Part shown: piece after piece, positions 35,796 through 45,152 of the stretch
How positions within the stretch are numbered: the stretch's first letter is position 1
Layout of the letters: each line of letters starts with the position of its first letter
DNA from: JBPYCR01 sp051846935
Lineage (GTDB): Bacteria; Bacillota; Bacilli; Bacillales; Amphibacillaceae
DNA length: 64,000 nucleotides
Reading direction: 5' to 3'
NCBI RefSeq assembly: GCF_051846935.1
Contig: NZ_JBPYCS010000006.1
Coordinates: 62,001 to 126,000, forward strand
Made by a program: the position numbers and the translations under genes
The notes under the pieces: generated by a model
Databases searched by the model: none
What the model was told of the DNA's origin: nothing
What the model saw: the letters and a program-made list of their open reading frames with translations, nothing else

Positions 35796-36330
35796 TTAAT
35801 GTGTGTAAATCAATTGGCTCTCCAACACGAGTAAATGGAAGTGCGTGAGTCCAGCATGAGGAAAAAAATCGGTAAGAATCTATCGTGTTAGATGTTGATT
35901 TTGTTAGAAATTTTCTTTCATCGTCTCATCGAATTGATAGACTGCTTTTTTCGATCCTCCGTTTTACAACTTTCTAAATAAATTTCGGATATTGTTAATT
36001 CAAAAGATAGGTAGAGCTCCTCATACAACTTCCTATGGCTAAAGCAAAATGACCTAGATAAGTAAATCATATTATTGCCAAATAAAGTAGCCTTTACAAG
36101 ACTAGCAAATGCTGTTATAGATTCTCTGTTTTAAAAGTTTTACAATCATTAAATTTAAAGTGAATATGTGCTACACCCTGTACATAACATATAGTGAACA
36201 ACTGTTAAGGAGCTTAACTACTATACTTCTTATTATATCACACTATTACTTTACTTTATGAAAGTGGTGCATAACGAGTTAATGAAGTACTATTTTCTAA
36301 CTTCCAACCATAGAATTGGAGTGTTAAATA
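35796..36330. other. Intergenic region before the app operon
   Basis: AT-rich, with no credible gene. It must contain the app operon promoter, but no convincing -35/-10 pair with normal spacing stood out. A separate short relic at 35533-35562 (GGTTGAGTCACGTATTTC) resembles one end of the MITE and recurs inverted near 53827-53862. Confidence 0.4.
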
Positions 36331-37320
36331 ATGACGAAACAGCCTGTTTTACATATCGAACAGTTAAAAACATACTTTTATTTAGACGATAAGAAGACTG
36401 CCAAAGCCGTTGATGACGTTTCCTTTTCGATTTATCCAGGTGAAACAGTTGCGTTAGTAGGTGAATCCGGAAGTGGCAAGAGCATGACCGCTCTTTCGAT
36501 CATGCAATTAGTTAACAAACCTGGAAAGATTGTAGACGGAAAGATTTATTTGCACGATAAAAACTTACTAACAATTAATCACAAACAAATAGCAACGATC
36601 CGTGGGAATGAAATATCAATGATTTTCCAAGAACCAATGACCGCGCTCAATCCTGTATTTACAATTGGAAGTCAAATTACTGAAATTTTACGTAAGCATA
36701 AAAAGCTATCAAAAAAAGCTGCACACGATAAAGCTGTCGACTTATTAAATATGGTTGGCATTCCTCGTGCAAGTGCCGTAATGAAGGAGTATCCTCATCA
36801 ATTGTCTGGCGGAATGAGGCAGCGGGTTATGATTGCGATGGCTATTTCATGTGAACCGAAGCTATTAGTAGCTGACGAGCCTACGACAGCATTGGATGTC
36901 ACTATTCAAGCGCAAATCCTTGAGCTGATTGCCCAATTAAAGAAGCGGTTTAATATGGGACTATTACTAATTACGCATGATTTAGGGGTCGTTTCTGAAT
37001 ACGCTGACCGCGTAATGGTTATGTACGGTGGACAAATCGTTGAGCATACAACAACAGATCAACTATTACACAATACGAAGCACCCGTATTCCAAAGGATT
37101 ATTAACGAGCTTACCCCACCTTGAAAAAGAAGTAGATCGTCTCGGGTCAATAAAAGGTACTGTTCCCCCTGCGTACCAATTTCCAAAAGGCTGTCGCTTC
37201 TCAACGCGCTGTCCATACGTTATGGATGCGTGTAAGAAATTGAATCCTCCCTTGAAACAGATAAAAGATGACCACTTCGTTCGCTGCTATTTATATGAGG
37301 ATGAGGAGGAGCTTGTATGA
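36331..37320 (+). CDS. appD: Oligopeptide ABC transporter ATPase (AppD/OppD type)
   Basis: A 329-residue ATPase with Walker A GESGSGKS (about 48-55), signature LSGGMRQR, Walker B LLVADEPTTALDVT and the C-terminal oligopeptide-transporter extension carrying the CrFSTRCPYVMDACKK-type cysteine cluster (GCRFSTRCPYVMDAC). It powers peptide uptake with AppF. First gene of an operon in the order D-F-A-B-C, exactly that of B. subtilis appDFABC. Its stop overlaps the next start by four bases. Confidence 0.93.
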   Translation: MTKQPVLHIEQLKTYFYLDDKKTAKAVDDVSFSIYPGETVALVGESGSGKSMTALSIMQLVNKPGKIVDGKIYLHDKNLLTINHKQIATIRGNEISMIFQEPMTALNPVFTIGSQITEILRKHKKLSKKAAHDKAVDLLNMVGIPRASAVMKEYPHQLSGGMRQRVMIAMAISCEPKLLVADEPTTALDVTIQAQILELIAQLKKRFNMGLLLITHDLGVVSEYADRVMVMYGGQIVEHTTTDQLLHNTKHPYSKGLLTSLPHLEKEVDRLGSIKGTVPPAYQFPKGCRFSTRCPYVMDACKKLNPPLKQIKDDHFVRCYLYEDEEELV

Positions 37321-38354
37321 AGTCGTTAAATTCGATTAAAAAGAACAAAGTGGATCACACGTTACATGTACATAATAAATTATTAGAGATTAAAAACGTG
37401 AAAAAGTACTTTCCTATTAAAGGTGGTGTTTTAAAGCGAACAGTAGGGCAGTTAAAAGCTGTGGACGATATCTCATTCACTATATTCAAAGGGGAAACGT
37501 TAGGTATTGTTGGCGAATCTGGTTCAGGAAAATCAACGTTAGGAAGAACGATTTTGCGACTGACCGACCCTACAGAAGGAAAGATTTTATTTCATGGCAT
37601 CGATTTAGCCAAACTTAACCAGAACCAAGTTCGACCGTACCGCAAAAATATGCAAATCGTTTTTCAAGATCCTTTTGCATCTTTAAATTCAAAAATGAGT
37701 GTTCAACAGTTAGTAGAAGAACCATTAATTGTACAAGGTCGATTACCTAAACACGAGAGAAAAAAGAAAGTATATGACATTATCGAAAAGGTTGGCTTAC
37801 GTTCTTCAGATGTTCAAAAATATCCACATGAATTTTCAGGTGGGCAACGCCAACGAATTAGTATTGCTAGAGCGCTCGTTATGAAGCCTAATTTCGTAAT
37901 TTGTGATGAGCCGGTTTCTGCACTTGATGTATCTATCCAATCTCAAGTTTTAAATTTAATGAAGGATTTACAAGATGAATTACAATTAACCTATTTATTC
38001 ATTGCTCATGATCTTAGTGTTGTTAAACATATTAGTGATCGAGTTGCCGTTATGTACTTAGGGCGGTTTGTTGAGCTTACAACGAAAAAATCATTATATC
38101 AAAATCCATTACACCCATATACGCAAGCACTACTCTCTTCTATCCCAACAATACATATACATCCAGGACAAAAAGAAAAACGTGAAAAAATAATTCTAAA
38201 AGGCGATTTACCTAGCCCTACAAATCCTCCGTCTGGATGCGCATTCCATACAAGATGTCCTTATGCTTTTAAGAAATGTTTTGAGCAACGACCCCAATTG
38301 CAAATGGTGGAAAAGGACCACTACGTTGCATGTCATTTATACAATCCAAAGTAA
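37317..38354 (+). CDS. appF: Oligopeptide ABC transporter ATPase (AppF/OppF type)
   Basis: A 345-residue ATPase: Walker A GESGSGKST, signature FSGGQRQR, Walker B FVICDEPVSALDVS, and a C-terminal cysteine-containing oligo_HPY region (SGCAFHTRCPYAFKKC). Partner of the preceding ATPase. A 256-bp leader with its own regulatory features separates it from the binding-protein gene. Confidence 0.93.
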   Translation: MKSLNSIKKNKVDHTLHVHNKLLEIKNVKKYFPIKGGVLKRTVGQLKAVDDISFTIFKGETLGIVGESGSGKSTLGRTILRLTDPTEGKILFHGIDLAKLNQNQVRPYRKNMQIVFQDPFASLNSKMSVQQLVEEPLIVQGRLPKHERKKKVYDIIEKVGLRSSDVQKYPHEFSGGQRQRISIARALVMKPNFVICDEPVSALDVSIQSQVLNLMKDLQDELQLTYLFIAHDLSVVKHISDRVAVMYLGRFVELTTKKSLYQNPLHPYTQALLSSIPTIHIHPGQKEKREKIILKGDLPSPTNPPSGCAFHTRCPYAFKKCFEQRPQLQMVEKDHYVACHLYNPK

Positions 38355-38449
38355 ATGTACCGTGTACATCATATCATCATATTTTATAGGAGGTGATGCG
38401 TCCAATATGCAGCTTACGTCAAATGACTCTACATTGTGAAAGACGCTAA
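38355..38449 (+). promoter_or_regulatory. Dyad plus orphan perfect ribosome site before appA
   Basis: The dyad ATGTAC-CGT-GTACAT (38355-38369) abuts the appF stop. At 38388-38397 AGGAGGTGAT matches the anti-Shine-Dalgarno sequence almost perfectly, yet no known gene follows. The ATG at 38396 opens a 17-codon frame (ending 38449), but its spacing is too short; a leader peptide or mere relic are both possible. Confidence 0.35.
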
Positions 38450-38610
38450 AGTACTATGCCACGAAAGTAATAAAATAAGTTTAAAGTTCTCTTAAAAACA
38501 CACGATCTGTTGCACGCCCATTTCTATTAGTAATGATACGTATTTAATGGAATGAATGGAATTATGAGGCGTAATTCAAACGCCAAACTTTCGCTTGAGG
38601 GGGAAATCGA

Positions 38611-40422
38611 ATGATCGATCGAAAGCAACTATTTACTTTATTAACGTTGCTCTTACTGTTTGGAGTACTTCTTTCAGCTTGTTCGAAAAATTCATCGTCT
38701 GAAGCTCCAGCTGAAACAGATACAAAAGAAGGCGAGTCTCAAGAACAAGAGGAAGCGGTTGATTCCGGTGAACCGAAGCAAGGAGGAACAATCGTTGGAG
38801 CAATGTATTCCGCACCAACAGGGATGTTTAACCCTATTTTTTATGAAGAAGCATACGAAGCAAACATTATTGACTTTGTATTTGAAGGGTTATTTAGTCA
38901 GGACAACAGTTTAAATTGGATCCCTAATCTAGCTAAAGAGTGGGATACGAATGATGACCATACCGAATTAACCGTAACATTAGAAGATGGTGTGAAGTGG
39001 CATGATGGTGAGGATTTTACTGCTGAGGACGTGGTGTTCACGTATCAAATGATATCTGATCCAGATTATGTAAAGGCTGGTGGAATTCGAACGAACTACG
39101 TTACACAATTGCTAGGATATGATGCGTACGTAGCAGGCGAAACAGATGAATTTGAAGGCGTTGTAGCTGAGGACGACCTTACCGTAACGTTTAAATTTGC
39201 AGAGCCGAATATTAATCCGGAGTTTTCGGCAAGCTTTCTCATTATTCCGAAGCACGTATATGAAGATGTCCCTGTTGCAGAAATGCCAGAATTTGAAGCA
39301 TCGCTTCAGCCGGGTAAAGTAATCGGTACAGGGCCATTTAAATTTACCGATATGATTGAAAGAGAACAGTACGTACTAGAACGCAATGATGACTATTGGA
39401 AGGCACAGCCTTACCTAGATAAAATTGTATGGAAGGTCGTTGAACAATCTGTAATGACCGGATTACTGGAAAACGGAGAAATTGACTTTGTTGCTGAGCC
39501 AGGAGGAATTGCTCCACCTGATTATGAAATTGTTGACGGCTATGACCATATAAATATTATTGAGCAAGCTGATTTTGGCTATCAATTATTAGGATTTAAG
39601 CATAACCATCGCACAGCAGAAGATGTAGAGTCTGGTGAACTAAATCCAGATAATTGGAACCCTAACAAGAAAATACCTAAAGAAGTTCGGCAGGCGATCG
39701 CTTGGGCTATTGATCGTCAAGCACTCATTGGAACAGGCCCTGGGCAAGGCTTACTTCATGGAAAAGGACAAATTATTAACTCACCAATCGCTGTACAATT
39801 TTGGGCGCACGATAAAAATGCTGCCGTAGATTACAATTATAATCCCGACAAAGCTGCTGAAATTCTTGATGAAGCTGGCTATAAAATGGGAAATGATGGG
39901 TTCCGAACAGACCCAGATGGCAATGAGTGGGTTATAAATATGGACTATCCAACTGGGAATGAACTGCGTGAACGCTCCGCTCCAATTATAAAAAAATATT
40001 TAGAAGATGTTGGAATTAAAGTTAACTTACGACAGCCTAAGGAAATGTCTGCATACGTAGAAGGCTTAACAAATGATAATACCGACTGGGATTTATATTT
40101 ATTAGGCTGGTCTCTCGGAAGCGGTGATCCAGATCCATTAGGCTTATGGGGGATTAAAGATGCATACAATTTCTCGCGCTGGAATAACGAAGAATCCCAA
40201 GCAATGCTTGAAAATGCTTTAAAAGCACCAGAGGCATTTGATCAGGATTATAGAAAAAAGATTTATTCCGAATGGACACATTTGTTCTCTGATGATTTAC
40301 CAGCACTTATTTTGTACGCACAAAACAATCTATGGGCACATCATGTCGATATTAATGGAATCGATCCACGCCCTTACACAATGTATGCAAACACACACTT
40401 ATGGTGGCTGGACCGCGAATAA
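38611..40422 (+). CDS. appA: Oligopeptide-binding lipoprotein (AppA type)
   Basis: A 603-residue family 5 solute-binding protein. Signal peptide with lipobox LSAC (Cys at about 24), an acidic/Gln linker (about 28-55), then GGTIVGAMYSAPTGMFNPIF leading into the SBP_bac_5 domain, with the family stretch LTVTLEDGVKWHDGEDFTAEDVVFT. It captures peptides outside the membrane and hands them to AppB/AppC. GAGGGGG precedes the ATG. Confidence 0.93.
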   Translation: MIDRKQLFTLLTLLLLFGVLLSACSKNSSSEAPAETDTKEGESQEQEEAVDSGEPKQGGTIVGAMYSAPTGMFNPIFYEEAYEANIIDFVFEGLFSQDNSLNWIPNLAKEWDTNDDHTELTVTLEDGVKWHDGEDFTAEDVVFTYQMISDPDYVKAGGIRTNYVTQLLGYDAYVAGETDEFEGVVAEDDLTVTFKFAEPNINPEFSASFLIIPKHVYEDVPVAEMPEFEASLQPGKVIGTGPFKFTDMIEREQYVLERNDDYWKAQPYLDKIVWKVVEQSVMTGLLENGEIDFVAEPGGIAPPDYEIVDGYDHINIIEQADFGYQLLGFKHNHRTAEDVESGELNPDNWNPNKKIPKEVRQAIAWAIDRQALIGTGPGQGLLHGKGQIINSPIAVQFWAHDKNAAVDYNYNPDKAAEILDEAGYKMGNDGFRTDPDGNEWVINMDYPTGNELRERSAPIIKKYLEDVGIKVNLRQPKEMSAYVEGLTNDNTDWDLYLLGWSLGSGDPDPLGLWGIKDAYNFSRWNNEESQAMLENALKAPEAFDQDYRKKIYSEWTHLFSDDLPALILYAQNNLWAHHVDINGIDPRPYTMYANTHLWWLDRE

Positions 40423-40437
40423 TTTATGAATAAAAGA

Positions 40438-40562
40438 GAGACTGAGACATATAGCGTTTATATTTATATGTACATTCCTTTAGCGCAATTGACGTAAAGG
40501 ATATGAAAAAAGCGAAACAACTTCTGCCGTTTCCTTTCGCTAATCACCTTTGTCTCAGTCTC
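40438..40562 (+). promoter_or_regulatory. Long-range inverted repeat between appA and appB
   Basis: GAGACTGAGACA (40438-40449) and TGTCTCAGTCTC (40551-40562) are perfect 12-bp inverted repeats 101 bp apart; an inner pair (AGCGAAA at 40511 and TTTCGCT near 40535) could extend the structure. The outer stem ends about 9 bp before the appB ribosome site, so folding could modulate appB translation or set the appA:appB ratio. It could also be a repeat element inserted in the operon. Confidence 0.65.
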
Positions 40563-40583
40563 CTCCTACATGGAGGGCTGACT

Positions 40584-41549
40584 ATGTATAAATACATTAT
40601 AAGAAGAATCATCTTATTCATACCAATGCTGCTGGCGTTATCTATCGTTGTTTTTGGACTAGCAAAAGCTGCGCCGGGTGATCCATTTACTGGTAAAATT
40701 CTCGACCCTAATGTGGAACCAGAAGTATATGAACAACAAAGAGAAGAACTGGGGTTTAATGATCCTATTCCCATACAGTATTTAAATTGGGCTGCCTCCT
40801 ATTTAAAAGGAGATTTTGGGGAATCGATTGTCTTTAATGGCCGATCCGTACAAAGTCTAATAGTAGAACGTTTTTCCAATACATTATATTTGGGTATGTT
40901 TGCGCTATTCATCACGTTAATCGTTGCCATTCCAATTGGCATATTCTCTGCCCGTAACCCGTATTCATTTTTAGATTATACAGCGACGACTTTTGGCTTT
41001 ATGGGGTTAGCTATTCCAAATTTCTTTTTTGGACTTGTTGTAATCTATCTGTTTTCCATTAATCTCGGATGGTTTCCTGCCCAAGGAACAGTATCAAGCA
41101 CAGATGTTTCTGGCTTAAAGGAGATTTTCGATCGAATTCATCATCTTATATTGCCTGGTATTACGTTAGGTTTAGCAGGAACAGCAACCTATATGCGTTA
41201 CATGCGCTCAGAAGTACTCGATGTTTTGGAAAGTGATTATATTCGAACAGCAAAAGCAAAAGGTATGACCGAAAAAAGCGTTTTATATAAGCATACATTG
41301 AGAAATGCCTTAATTCCTATAATTACACTAATGGGTTTTGAGCTAGGTGCTGTACTTGGAGGCGCTATTATAACAGAACAAGTATTTAACTTCCCTGGTA
41401 TTGGCTCCTTATTTATCGGTTCTGTAGTTAACCGGGATTATCCGGTTGTAATGGCAATTTCACTATTTTTGGGGATTGCAATTTTGGTCGGAAATTTATT
41501 GGCAGATATATTTTACAGTATTGTTGACCCAAGAATACGTTATGATTGA
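40584..41549 (+). CDS. appB: Oligopeptide ABC permease (AppB type)
   Basis: A 321-residue permease with six helices; the N-terminal MYKYIIRRIILFIPMLLALS and the binding-protein-dependent transport motif EVLDVLESDYIRTAKAKGM are typical of OppB/DppB. ATG 40584 is chosen because GGAGGG lies about seven bases upstream; the open frame from 40503 would run through the stem-loop. Confidence 0.93.
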   Translation: MYKYIIRRIILFIPMLLALSIVVFGLAKAAPGDPFTGKILDPNVEPEVYEQQREELGFNDPIPIQYLNWAASYLKGDFGESIVFNGRSVQSLIVERFSNTLYLGMFALFITLIVAIPIGIFSARNPYSFLDYTATTFGFMGLAIPNFFFGLVVIYLFSINLGWFPAQGTVSSTDVSGLKEIFDRIHHLILPGITLGLAGTATYMRYMRSEVLDVLESDYIRTAKAKGMTEKSVLYKHTLRNALIPIITLMGFELGAVLGGAIITEQVFNFPGIGSLFIGSVVNRDYPVVMAISLFLGIAILVGNLLADIFYSIVDPRIRYD

Positions 41550-41564
41550 GGGGTGTTCGTTTGC

Positions 41565-42470
41565 ATGCAAACGAAAAATTATGATCCAGCCGTTGAATTA
41601 GAACCTTCAACAGAACATAAAAGTCCGTTTCAACTAGCGGTAAAGCGCTTTTTAAAAAACAAATTAGCGATAATGGGTGTTATTATACTCATTATTATTT
41701 CTCTAACAGCAATTTTTGCTCCTTTAATTACAAATCATGATCCGACAAAAGGGGATTTATTGTTTGTGGAACAGTCTCCTACTAGTGAGCATCTTCTCGG
41801 AACCGATGCTTCAGGAAGGGACAACTTCGCTCGTTTACTTTATGGCGGCAGAGTATCTTTAACGATCGGTGTTAGTGCGATGTTGTTTACAGTTGCTATC
41901 GGTGTTGTTTTAGGTTCATTAAGTGGGTATTATGGTCGCTTCATCGATAGCTTTATTATGCGCTTAACCGATTTAGTGTTAGCTTTACCATTTATAGTTT
42001 TAGCATTAACGATTATTGCCATCGTTGACGAAATTACAATCTCGATATTTGTTACAATTATCGCGTTAACAACTTGGCCTACGTTAACACGGATTATTCG
42101 AGCAACATTTTTATCATTAAAAGAACAAGAATTCGTTCTAGGGGCGCGTGCGATTGGAACGCGAGACTTTCGAATTATATTCAAACATTTCCTTCCCAAT
42201 GCCATTGGTCCGATTATCGTAAATGCTACCTTATTAATGGCAACAATGATTATTGCCGAATCCGCTCTAAGCTTTATCGGAATGGGAATTCCTCAACCAA
42301 CACCTACGTGGGGAAATATGATATCTGAAGCGCAAAACATTCGTATACTTCGGTATCATCCTGAGGCATGGATTCCACCTGGTCTCTGCATCTTAATAAC
42401 GGTTCTCGCCATTAACTTTATAGGAGATGGGCTACGTGATGCATTCGATCCAAAAAGCAACCGAAGATAA
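41565..42470 (+). CDS. appC: Oligopeptide ABC permease (AppC type)
   Basis: A 301-residue permease; OppC_N-type start (SPFQLAVKRFLKNKLAIMGV) and the motif EQEFVLGARAIGTRDFRIIFKHFLPN are present. ATG 41565 is preferred over GTG 41553 because GAGGGGTG lies nine bases before it. Last gene of the operon; a terminator hairpin overlaps its stop codon. Confidence 0.92.
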   Translation: MQTKNYDPAVELEPSTEHKSPFQLAVKRFLKNKLAIMGVIILIIISLTAIFAPLITNHDPTKGDLLFVEQSPTSEHLLGTDASGRDNFARLLYGGRVSLTIGVSAMLFTVAIGVVLGSLSGYYGRFIDSFIMRLTDLVLALPFIVLALTIIAIVDEITISIFVTIIALTTWPTLTRIIRATFLSLKEQEFVLGARAIGTRDFRIIFKHFLPNAIGPIIVNATLLMATMIIAESALSFIGMGIPQPTPTWGNMISEAQNIRILRYHPEAWIPPGLCILITVLAINFIGDGLRDAFDPKSNRR

Positions 42471-42491
42471 ATAGCGTAAATATTTATCTTC
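42463..42491 (+). terminator. First terminator of the app operon
   Basis: GAAGATAAATA and TATTTATCTTC form an 11-bp stem that includes the appC stop codon, followed by TTTCC. Confidence 0.65.
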
Positions 42492-42517
42492 TTTCCTATA
42501 ATAATTTTCTAAATCAC

Positions 42518-42560
42518 ATGTTGGATTGAGTACGTATAGCTCACTCCAACATTGTTTTGT
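42518..42560 (+). terminator. Second terminator of the app operon
   Basis: ATGTTGGATTGAG pairs with CTCACTCCAACAT (one mismatch), followed by TGTTTTGTTCTTT. Confidence 0.75.
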
Positions 42561-42834
42561 TCTTTGTCTTTTTTATGTTGTTTAGGTAATAAATTTGTTT
42601 CGCTTTTTTAAATGCTAAAAGTGCAAATACCACTATAAATAACGTAAGTGAGTCAATTTCATAATTGCCATTTTTAAAAAATCACAAAAGAACAGAATTT
42701 TAAAATCCACTTAAAAACTTAAAGCTAGATTGGTGTCTGCTGTGTTCCACCCGGAACCACTCCGCTTTCCGCAGACAACGCCTCAACTAATTTTAAAAGG
42801 TTGCCCCAAAACTTTTAAAATGGATTTTCGGCTG

Positions 42835-43082
42835 GATTGAGGCAAGTATTTGTCGGTGTTATTTTAAGAAGTTAAAAAACCTCTCTTTGTATTCGTTAAT
42901 TTTAGTATTGATTCCTACCGACCGCAGTAGATATACACTACGCTTTCCGTGCCCGCGGAAAGCATCCACCTGCAGTGAATATCAACGGTGTTATTCATGT
43001 GTATATCGTTCGAAGTAAAATTGATCACATATTATCTAGTTAGATTCGTGCATCTGTTCCCCCACAAACAGTTTACTCATAC
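42835..43082 (+). mobile_element. MITE-like element, copy 2, nested in the IS remnant
   Basis: Runs from GATTGAGGCAAGTATTTG to CAGTTTACTCATAC. It is flanked by TTTCGGCTG at 42826-42834 and 43083-43091. The uninterrupted sequence, with a single TTTCGGCTG, exists at about 54861-54880 in IS copy C, so the insertion and its 9-bp duplication are directly visible. Compared with copy 3 it lacks about 13 bp around GAGGCTGAAGCC. Confidence 0.95.
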
Positions 43083-43149
43083 TTTCGGCTGTTGCTTTTT
43101 CTGCAGGAGTCTGCGTGGATCCGGATTCCACACAGACGAGTTGGCGTTG

Positions 43150-43444
43150 CTATGCAACTAATTTAGATGCATTGTACATTAAGGTGTCTATATCAAAGTG
43201 AATTTTTGCTCGATTACCTGCTCTGGAACGAACATTGTTTAATTGAAAGAACTCTTTTAAGATACGCATTAATTCGCTCAACGGCTGTACATCGATTATA
43301 AATAATTTCCCAAGCTTTTGATCCCCAAGCTGAAGCTGTATATCTTCGAAGATCTTTGGTTATCTTCACCTTAAATACTTTTTGACAAATGCCTTCAGTA
43401 GCCAATGGACAATCGATAAATTCCTTGGGGCTTGTGTATTTCAA
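43150..43444 (-). pseudogene. DDE transposase C-terminal remnant (in IS copy B)
   Basis: Reads CPLATEGICQKVFKVKITKD, then GSKAWEIIYNRCTAVERINA and YLK; after a frameshift near 43245 it continues FFQLNNVRSRAGNRAKIHF and DIDTLMYNASKLVA to a TAG at 43150-43152. The TAVERINAYLK region is typical of the C-terminus of IS4/IS1182-like DDE transposases. N-terminus and catalytic core are missing, so it is non-functional. Confidence 0.75.
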
Positions 43445-43786
43445 GGTCTCGTATTTGGAATCATAGCTATCATTTGGGGAGGTACTTCTTTTTTACGTTT
43501 TCAAACCCTTGCCCTGTATCGGATTGGAATTATGAAGTTCATTCAAGTAATAAAATAAACTCCTTGGAAGATTTATTATCTTCAAAGATAACGAACAGAA
43601 AGACGAAGAGTAATGTACCTGTTTGGGAAAGATTTGCCGAAGAATTTAGCCATACCTAAATCTGCGCTTTCCAAATCCAATCGCTTTCTACTTAACTGAA
43701 ATAGTTCTATTTCATTGCGAACCTCCTTAAAACACGATATCCTTTAACTATAATTAGGAGTATAAATAGAGAGATTGGTGAACTAC
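43445..43786 (+). other. Region with unassigned short gene fragments
   Basis: From about 43438 a frame encodes a hydrophobic C-terminal-looking peptide (FQGLVFGIIAIIWGGTSFL, ending TAA at 43555-43557) and, in another frame, a second short tail ends at 43659 (VPVWERFAEEFSHT). Neither has a start or family features I recognise. They look like gene ends left behind by deletion next to the IS remnant. Confidence 0.3.
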
Positions 43787-44452
43787 ATGCGCCTAGCAAT
43801 CTTTGATTTTGACGGCACAATATATAAAAAAGAAACATTTAAACTATTAATGAATCATTTAAAGCATCACAAGCTATATCATAAAAAGTTCAAGCAGTTT
43901 TATCGAGCCATCCTCCCCCTTTACATTTGTTACAAATTAAAGATCTATCCAGAAAGTAAAATGAAAGAGCGCTCTATGAAGCTATACATGGTCGCTTTGG
44001 AAAGCTTATCGGAAGAAGAACTTCATACATATTTTGGAGAGTTAGCCAAAAAAATGTCTAATGATTTTAATGATCGTGTCTTAAACCGTTTAAAACAACA
44101 TAATGAAGCAGGCGATCACGTTATGCTCGTTTCAGGTGCGTATACACCGTTATTAACAGCTGTTACAAAACAAATGCACCTCCATTTCGATACAATCATC
44201 GGTACAGATGTTCCATTGAAAAATGGGAAGTTCGACCAAACTGTGCCGTTTTACCACATTCAAGGAAATCGGAAAACCGAAAAAGTCCAAGAAGCTCTGA
44301 AAAACAAGCAAGTCGACTGGGAAAATAGCTTTGCATACGGAGATAGTTATTCCGACCTTTTCGTACTTCAACTCGTCGGAAATCCCGTAGCAGTTCAACC
44401 AGATGCTAAGCTATTGGCAATCGCTAATGAAAAGGATTGGGAGATCATTTAA
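43787..44452 (+). CDS. HAD-superfamily phosphatase (HAD-IB, SerB-like)
   Basis: A 221-residue hydrolase. Motif I is DFDGTIY (nucleophile Asp at residues 6-8), motif II SGAYTPL, motif III Lys near KTEKVQEAL, motif IV AYGDSYSDLFVL. The helical cap (about 20-95) is of the C1 type seen in HAD-IB phosphoserine-phosphatase-like enzymes. Substrate unknown. ATG 43787 puts the HAD motif at its usual N-terminal place; upstream TTG/GTG codons are possible since no ribosome site is strong. Confidence 0.88.
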   Translation: MRLAIFDFDGTIYKKETFKLLMNHLKHHKLYHKKFKQFYRAILPLYICYKLKIYPESKMKERSMKLYMVALESLSEEELHTYFGELAKKMSNDFNDRVLNRLKQHNEAGDHVMLVSGAYTPLLTAVTKQMHLHFDTIIGTDVPLKNGKFDQTVPFYHIQGNRKTEKVQEALKNKQVDWENSFAYGDSYSDLFVLQLVGNPVAVQPDAKLLAIANEKDWEII

Positions 44453-44551
44453 TTTGCACTACATTGTACGATGGTAAAGCAGGCATTGTTTTACACTATT
44501 ATTTAAGTTTTTCAGATTTACAAATAACTTGATTAAGTAAGGTGGATGAGA

Positions 44552-45067
44552 ATGGGGAAACAATCGATCTATTGGACGAGCTACCTTCATAAAAAAACGA
44601 ATTGGGAGATTTACCTAGCAGCGACAGATTTTGGGTTATGTTATGTAAGTTTGCCAAATGAGCCATTTGAAGCATTCACCAGCTGGATAAATAGACGGTT
44701 TAAAAATTACAAGCTAATTAAAACGGAAGAAAAATTTGCAACGAACATTAAGGAGGTAAACAATTATTTAAATGGGGAACGTTTGCACTTCTCCTGGCAG
44801 CTTGATCTGAACGGAACAGCTTTTCAGCAATCGGTGTGGAATGCTTTGTTAAATATCCCGTACGGGCAGACAGTCTCCTATTCAGAAATAGCGATTCAAA
44901 TTGGGAATTCTAAAGCAGTACGAGCAGTTGGTACTGCTATTGGGGCAAATCCTTTACCAATCATTGTCCCCTGTCATCGAGTAGTCGGAAAGGATGGGTC
45001 GTTAACCGGCTATCGAGGTGGATTGAACGTTAAAAAAGCATTGCTAGCTATAGAAGGTGTAATGTAA
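44552..45067 (+). CDS. ogt: Methylated-DNA-protein cysteine S-methyltransferase
   Basis: A 171-residue suicide repair enzyme that moves O6-alkyl groups from guanine to its own cysteine. The acceptor motif PCHRV (in LPIIVPCHRVVG) is intact; the DNA-recognition helix region includes VSYSEIAIQIGNSKAVRAVG. ATG 44552 is preferred over the ATG two codons upstream because AAGGTGG directly abuts the latter. Single gene. Confidence 0.95.
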   Translation: MGKQSIYWTSYLHKKTNWEIYLAATDFGLCYVSLPNEPFEAFTSWINRRFKNYKLIKTEEKFATNIKEVNNYLNGERLHFSWQLDLNGTAFQQSVWNALLNIPYGQTVSYSEIAIQIGNSKAVRAVGTAIGANPLPIIVPCHRVVGKDGSLTGYRGGLNVKKALLAIEGVM

Positions 45068-45134
45068 CTTTACACACTCATTTAAAAACCGACGTGTTAT
45101 ATATACGTACAAAGGGAACATAATACTAAACAAT

Positions 45135-45152
45135 GAGGAGGTTTTATCTATT
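45135..45152 (+). promoter_or_regulatory. Ribosome site that points to an ATT start codon
   Basis: GAGGAGG (45135-45141) is followed after eight bases by ATT (45150-45152), in frame with the oxidoreductase. The first in-frame ATG (45177) is 35 bases from the ribosome site, far too distant. Confidence 0.7.

Larger units (their letters stand above)
42646..43444 (-). mobile_element. IS remnant, copy B, interrupted by the MITE
   Basis: The outer end (GTCAATTTCATAATTGCCAT at 42652 onward) through AACGCCTCAACTAATTTTAA matches copy C at 54687 and copy A at 35640-35795. The MITE 42835-43082 interrupts it; after the MITE the element resumes with TTTCGGCTGTTGC, GGAGTCTGCGTGGATCCG and the transposase remnant. 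The other end is not identified. Confidence 0.8.
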
